Positions 61,149 to 64,000 of a DNA stretch of 64,000 bases are shown here, one piece after another. The translations under genes and the position numbers were made by a program. Every line of letters begins with the position of its first letter. The stretch's first letter is position 1. The DNA comes from Pseudisothecium myosuroides (taxonomy: Eukaryota; Streptophyta; Bryopsida; Hypnales; Lembophyllaceae): assembly GCA_951799445.1 (NCBI GenBank), contig OX637293.1, positions 12,028,001 to 12,092,000 on the forward strand, read 5' to 3'. The notes beneath the pieces are model-generated. The model was not told the DNA's origin. It saw nothing but the letters and a program-made list of their open reading frames with translations, and ran no database searches.

Positions 61149-61976
61149 TCAAGGGAAAGACCAAAGCTGCACATCCTGATGAATCATTGAACTTTCGGCA
61201 GCATCCTCGAACCCCTCCAAAATTGGCCACTGAAACAATGATTGCTCCTCTAATTCCGAAAATTCGATCAAAGGATCCACCATATCTTCTTCAAGAGTAC
61301 CCACCTCATCGAACTCTTTGTGGATCCAATTCTCCACATTGCTGGACCTGGAGCATTCGGGCTCCGACACAACGCAATTGGAAGTGCCATCGCCACTCTC
61401 ATAATTACCGTCACCACCATCACGGTAAAATTCGCGATCAGTGGTGACTTCCAGAGGAGCCTCGTGAGATTCCTCGCGAGGAGGAGGAGGATTGGGGAGC
61501 TCGGGTGTAACAGCCATGGCCAGCGGCGCAGCCGCTGGGACCGACGCCGTGGCCGCGGCGAGCGCCACGGCTTGGATTTCCTTGGGCGAGGAGTTGCTTT
61601 GCGGAATGACGAACGAGGGAATGGAGTCCGGGAAGTTCACTTCGGGAGCGGAGGCGCCCTTCAAGCACACCACGGCGGCGTCGTAGGCGCGCGCGGCCAT
61701 TTCCGCCGTGGCGAACGAGCCCAGCCAGATGCGCGTCTTGGTCACGGGGTCACGAATCTCCGTCACCCACTTCCCCCAAACCCGCATTCGCACGCCGTTG
61801 TAAGACACAGCACTCGAAGGCGACTGCAACCCACATGACGCCGATTTTCGCTTGGCGATCGAGGACGACGAGCGTTTGAGCTGCAGATAGCGTCCTCCTC
61901 GTCGCACTTGAAGCGGAGTCACTCGCGTCTTATCCACCATAGCCAGAGAGTCCTTCGACAAATTCAGTTGGGGCAA
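61149..61976 (-). CDS. DREB-like AP2/ERF transcription factor 2
   Basis: Intronless, 275 aa. AP2 domain about residues 59-117 ([45 protein letters not shown]). Val71 keeps the DREB V14, but position 19 is Asp76, as in ERF proteins. N-terminal basic cluster ([20 protein letters not shown]) may serve nuclear import. Ala/Pro-rich linker, acidic C-terminal region with [20 protein letters not shown] and the end DVQLWSFP. The first in-frame ATG (61976) is used; 61940 (MVDKTRV) is an alternative. A TATA box lies about 120 bp and a G-box about 180 bp upstream. The shared C-terminal modules (E-x-WI-x-x-EF and LWxF) show common ancestry with the gene at 58511. Confidence 0.93.
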   Translation of the reverse strand: MPQLNLSKDSLAMVDKTRVTPLQVRRGGRYLQLKRSSSSIAKRKSASCGLQSPSSAVSYNGVRMRVWGKWVTEIRDPVTKTRIWLGSFATAEMAARAYDAAVVCLKGASAPEVNFPDSIPSFVIPQSNSSPKEIQAVALAAATASVPAAAPLAMAVTPELPNPPPPREESHEAPLEVTTDREFYRDGGDGNYESGDGTSNCVVSEPECSRSSNVENWIHKEFDEVGTLEEDMVDPLIEFSELEEQSLFQWPILEGFEDAAESSMIHQDVQLWSFP

Positions 61977-62094
61977 ATTCTTCGGGTAAATTCTCCGATA
62001 CCGAATTTGGTAAATCCTCCTTCACACAAACAGAAGCCCAAATGGCTTGAGGATGTCTCACTGTGGCTTGGAAATTGGAATGACGGAGCTGGGG

Positions 62095-62102
62095 TTTATA
62101 AA
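62095..62102 (-). promoter_or_regulatory. TATA box of the minus-strand DREB gene
   Basis: CCCTTTATAAACCCC read on the minus strand, 119 bp upstream of the ATG. The expected transcript start is near 62065, giving a leader of about 90 nt. Confidence 0.7.
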
Positions 62103-62152
62103 GGGCGGTAAGGGATCGCAGGTGCCTTCCATGGAAAGGGGGAGAGACGAGT

Positions 62153-62160
62153 ACACGTGG
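62153..62160. promoter_or_regulatory. ABRE/G-box ACACGTGG upstream of the minus-strand DREB gene
   Basis: TACACGTGGAG contains CACGTG with the flanks of an abscisic-acid response element. It is about 50 bp upstream of the TATA box, a usual position for a working element. Confidence 0.6.
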
Positions 62161-62552
62161 AGGGCTTTCGTGGGGGTACTCGGCGGCAGCTGGGCCATAC
62201 GCGCCCAGAGAATGTTTCCGTGGGGGCAGATATAAACTTTAACTAAACTACAGCAGGTAAAGAGCACATGTTTTTTTTTCAAGCTCATTTTCGACACCTG
62301 TGAGTTTCTCTACTGGAGTTTATATTAGCAACCACGTTAGCGACAACAGCGTTGGGAGAGTTAACTGAGCTCGCTGGCAACTTCGCTACTTCTACGGTAT
62401 AACATGTGAAGGTCACATTCGGCATAAATTAATGTAAGTAATCTTCTTATTTTTTATAATTTATAATTTTTGTACAAATGAAAGGATTTCATTGCAAGAT
62501 TCAAGTATGGGAACATTCGATAGCATTCTTGTGCATTGCCTTGACTCTACAG

Positions 62553-62582
62553 TGTTGGGTATGGAATATCCCACACCCAACA
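62553..62582. repeat. 30-bp near-perfect palindrome TGTTGGGT...ACCCAACA
   Basis: TGTTGGGTATGGAATATCCC followed by ACACCCAACA pairs with itself except at two mismatched base pairs. Related TGTTGG(A/G)TGTG(G/A)AATATT words occur at 36699 and 63037 inside both members of the dispersed repeat pair. TG...CA ends recall LTR termini. Confidence 0.7.
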
Positions 62583-62784
62583 GCCTCTAAGGTAAGTGGC
62601 TCCAATTCCGCCCCTCTTCTTCAGACTGTCCTATAGGGACTTGTAGAATGGATGCAAGGTGATCCTTAAATGGACTGCTTTTGTCCTTTAATGAATTCAA
62701 GAAAATTTGCTTTTTTAATTGCAAGAGCCAATCATTGTCTTTGGTTTCTGCACATTTCTTTACAAGTCACAAGAGGACAAATTT

Positions 62785-63372
62785 TGGGACACCTATGGTC
62801 ACAAATAGGTGCCTATGACCTGAATCTTTGAAAATTCATAAGTAATTCAAAAATGCTTAGAAAAATATGAAACCACTTGTGTTGTGTTCCAAATCTATTT
62901 TTCTTTCTCTGAAAAATGAGCTAAAAATCATTTTGTCCATGGAAACCTGCAAAAAAGGCTGATCAGCCCTTAAAGGGTCGCTTTCTGCACCTCTTACCTT
63001 ATATCCTCCACTTGTTAGTAGTTACTGATAAATGACTGTTGGGTGTGAAATATTGCATTCTCAATACTATAGAGCCAAAGCAGTGCACAAGAATGCTACT
63101 ACATATTATGATAAAGCGAGGGCACACTAATGTTCCAGAAAAAACGGCGGCTAGTTTGAAGGTAGCCAGTGGAGTTGGGGAAAAAAAATAGATTCAATTT
63201 GAAAACCTTGAAAAAAAACCCAGTGAAAAAATTATAAAATTTCTTCTAAGAAATAAAAAGTAGGGACAATAGCTAGACTCGATATTTGAGAAAATAGTTC
63301 AATATGGAAATTAAAGGAAAACAGTTGGTAAAACTCAAAATATATCCTAAACATTGGGACATGCCAGGAAGC
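62785..63372 (+). repeat. Dispersed repeat pair member 2
   Basis: Diverged copy of 36340-36985, in the same orientation, with the blocks CAAATAGGTGCCTATGAC, ATGAAACCACTTGTGTT, GGCGGCTAGTTTGAAGG and GACAATAGCTAGACTCG. Noncoding. Confidence 0.65.
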
Positions 63373-64000
63373 ATTTTGCATAGAAGTTAACCCATGTAAT
63401 AACTCCAACAAGGCTAAAGACAGACATCACAATATATATAACTACCAACAATTAGGTAGCACACTCCACATCTTGAGCACCCAAAAAACCTTTTAATCAC
63501 TTGTAGAGCAAGTTATCTTGTTTCTGCTTCACTTAGAATTAAAATAGTGGAGTATATTCCAAGTATTGTGGAATTTTTTTGTTTTCACCAACTCCTACAA
63601 GGTTTTGGATTAGAATGTTGTGAACCTTTCAAATTTGATGTAAAAATTCAATTCCAAGATGCCTTTATTGAAATTGGTAGTTTAGGTCTCCTTCATTTTT
63701 TAAAAATAACCAATTTTTTTTATACCTATTCTATTTATTCTACAATTAGACAATTTATTTGAAGTTTGGGTTAGTTTTAGTTATCCATTAGTTTCAAAGT
63801 TCAACCATTTTTTTTATTTGGTCATTTTCAACGAATTTTTTTTATTAAATGTTCTTTTTCTTTTTCATTGGGTTATAAGACACTAATTGCTAGATTTTCC
63901 CAATTATTGTTGTAAGGTTCCAAACAATAATTGGACTAAACCAGTAGTTAGTGTATTATGAACTAATAATCTTGTAGAACCCATGAATAATGTATTGTGA
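63373..64000. other. AT-rich right edge, nothing recognised
   Basis: One 71-codon frame at 63547-63762 without recognisable similarity. Confidence 0.5.

Overview
This is a gene-poor, AT-rich, transposon-rich stretch of a plant nuclear genome. GT-AG introns, a full-size PDR/ABCG transporter, a plant-type SnRK1-gamma-like CBS protein and two DREB-type AP2/ERF genes point to a land plant. The nested DNA transposons suggest a repeat-rich genome, perhaps a non-seed plant, but the species cannot be fixed from sequence alone.

Layout. 1-7062 (+): the last twelve exons of a PDR-type ABC transporter that starts outside the window. 8719-11199 (-): a decayed three-exon cytochrome P450. 11.2-17.5 kb: intergenic DNA with TTAA-flanked inverted-repeat elements. 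17467-25618: a complete 8152-bp DNA transposon with an 8-bp target duplication and 15-bp imperfect terminal repeats. It carries a broken gene for a very large DDE-type transposase and a second small gene, and it sits inside an older TTAA-type element. 26277-36031: a probable 9.75-kb CACTA element (14-bp CACTRTAAGAAAAC termini, 3-bp CAA duplication). 36-42 kb: foldback elements, a TTAA element, a Stowaway-like MITE and a perfect 35-bp hairpin. 42298-44864 (-): an intact six-exon CBS-domain gene (SnRK1-gamma/KING1-like, 441 aa), with three long tandem repeat units upstream. 46.2-56.2 kb: layered small transposons (TTAA type, TA-flanked MITEs, CATTAG-type MITEs). 58511-59290 (+) and 61149-61976 (-): two intronless DREB-like genes facing each other, with G-box/ABRE motifs upstream of both.

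Only four gene loci look functional: the transporter, the CBS protein and the two AP2 proteins. No operon-like cooperation is expected. The AP2 pair are diverged paralogues in tail-to-tail arrangement. The CBS protein belongs to energy/nutrient signalling and the PDR protein to plasma-membrane export. Most of the remaining structure is explained by at least five families of cut-and-paste DNA transposons. Some copies are nested, so their order of insertion and target-site preferences can be read from the window itself. The most novel-looking item is the 8.15-kb transposon, whose transposase motifs (AEDET, SDGDSR, GSDSCEIFF) I could not place in a named superfamily.
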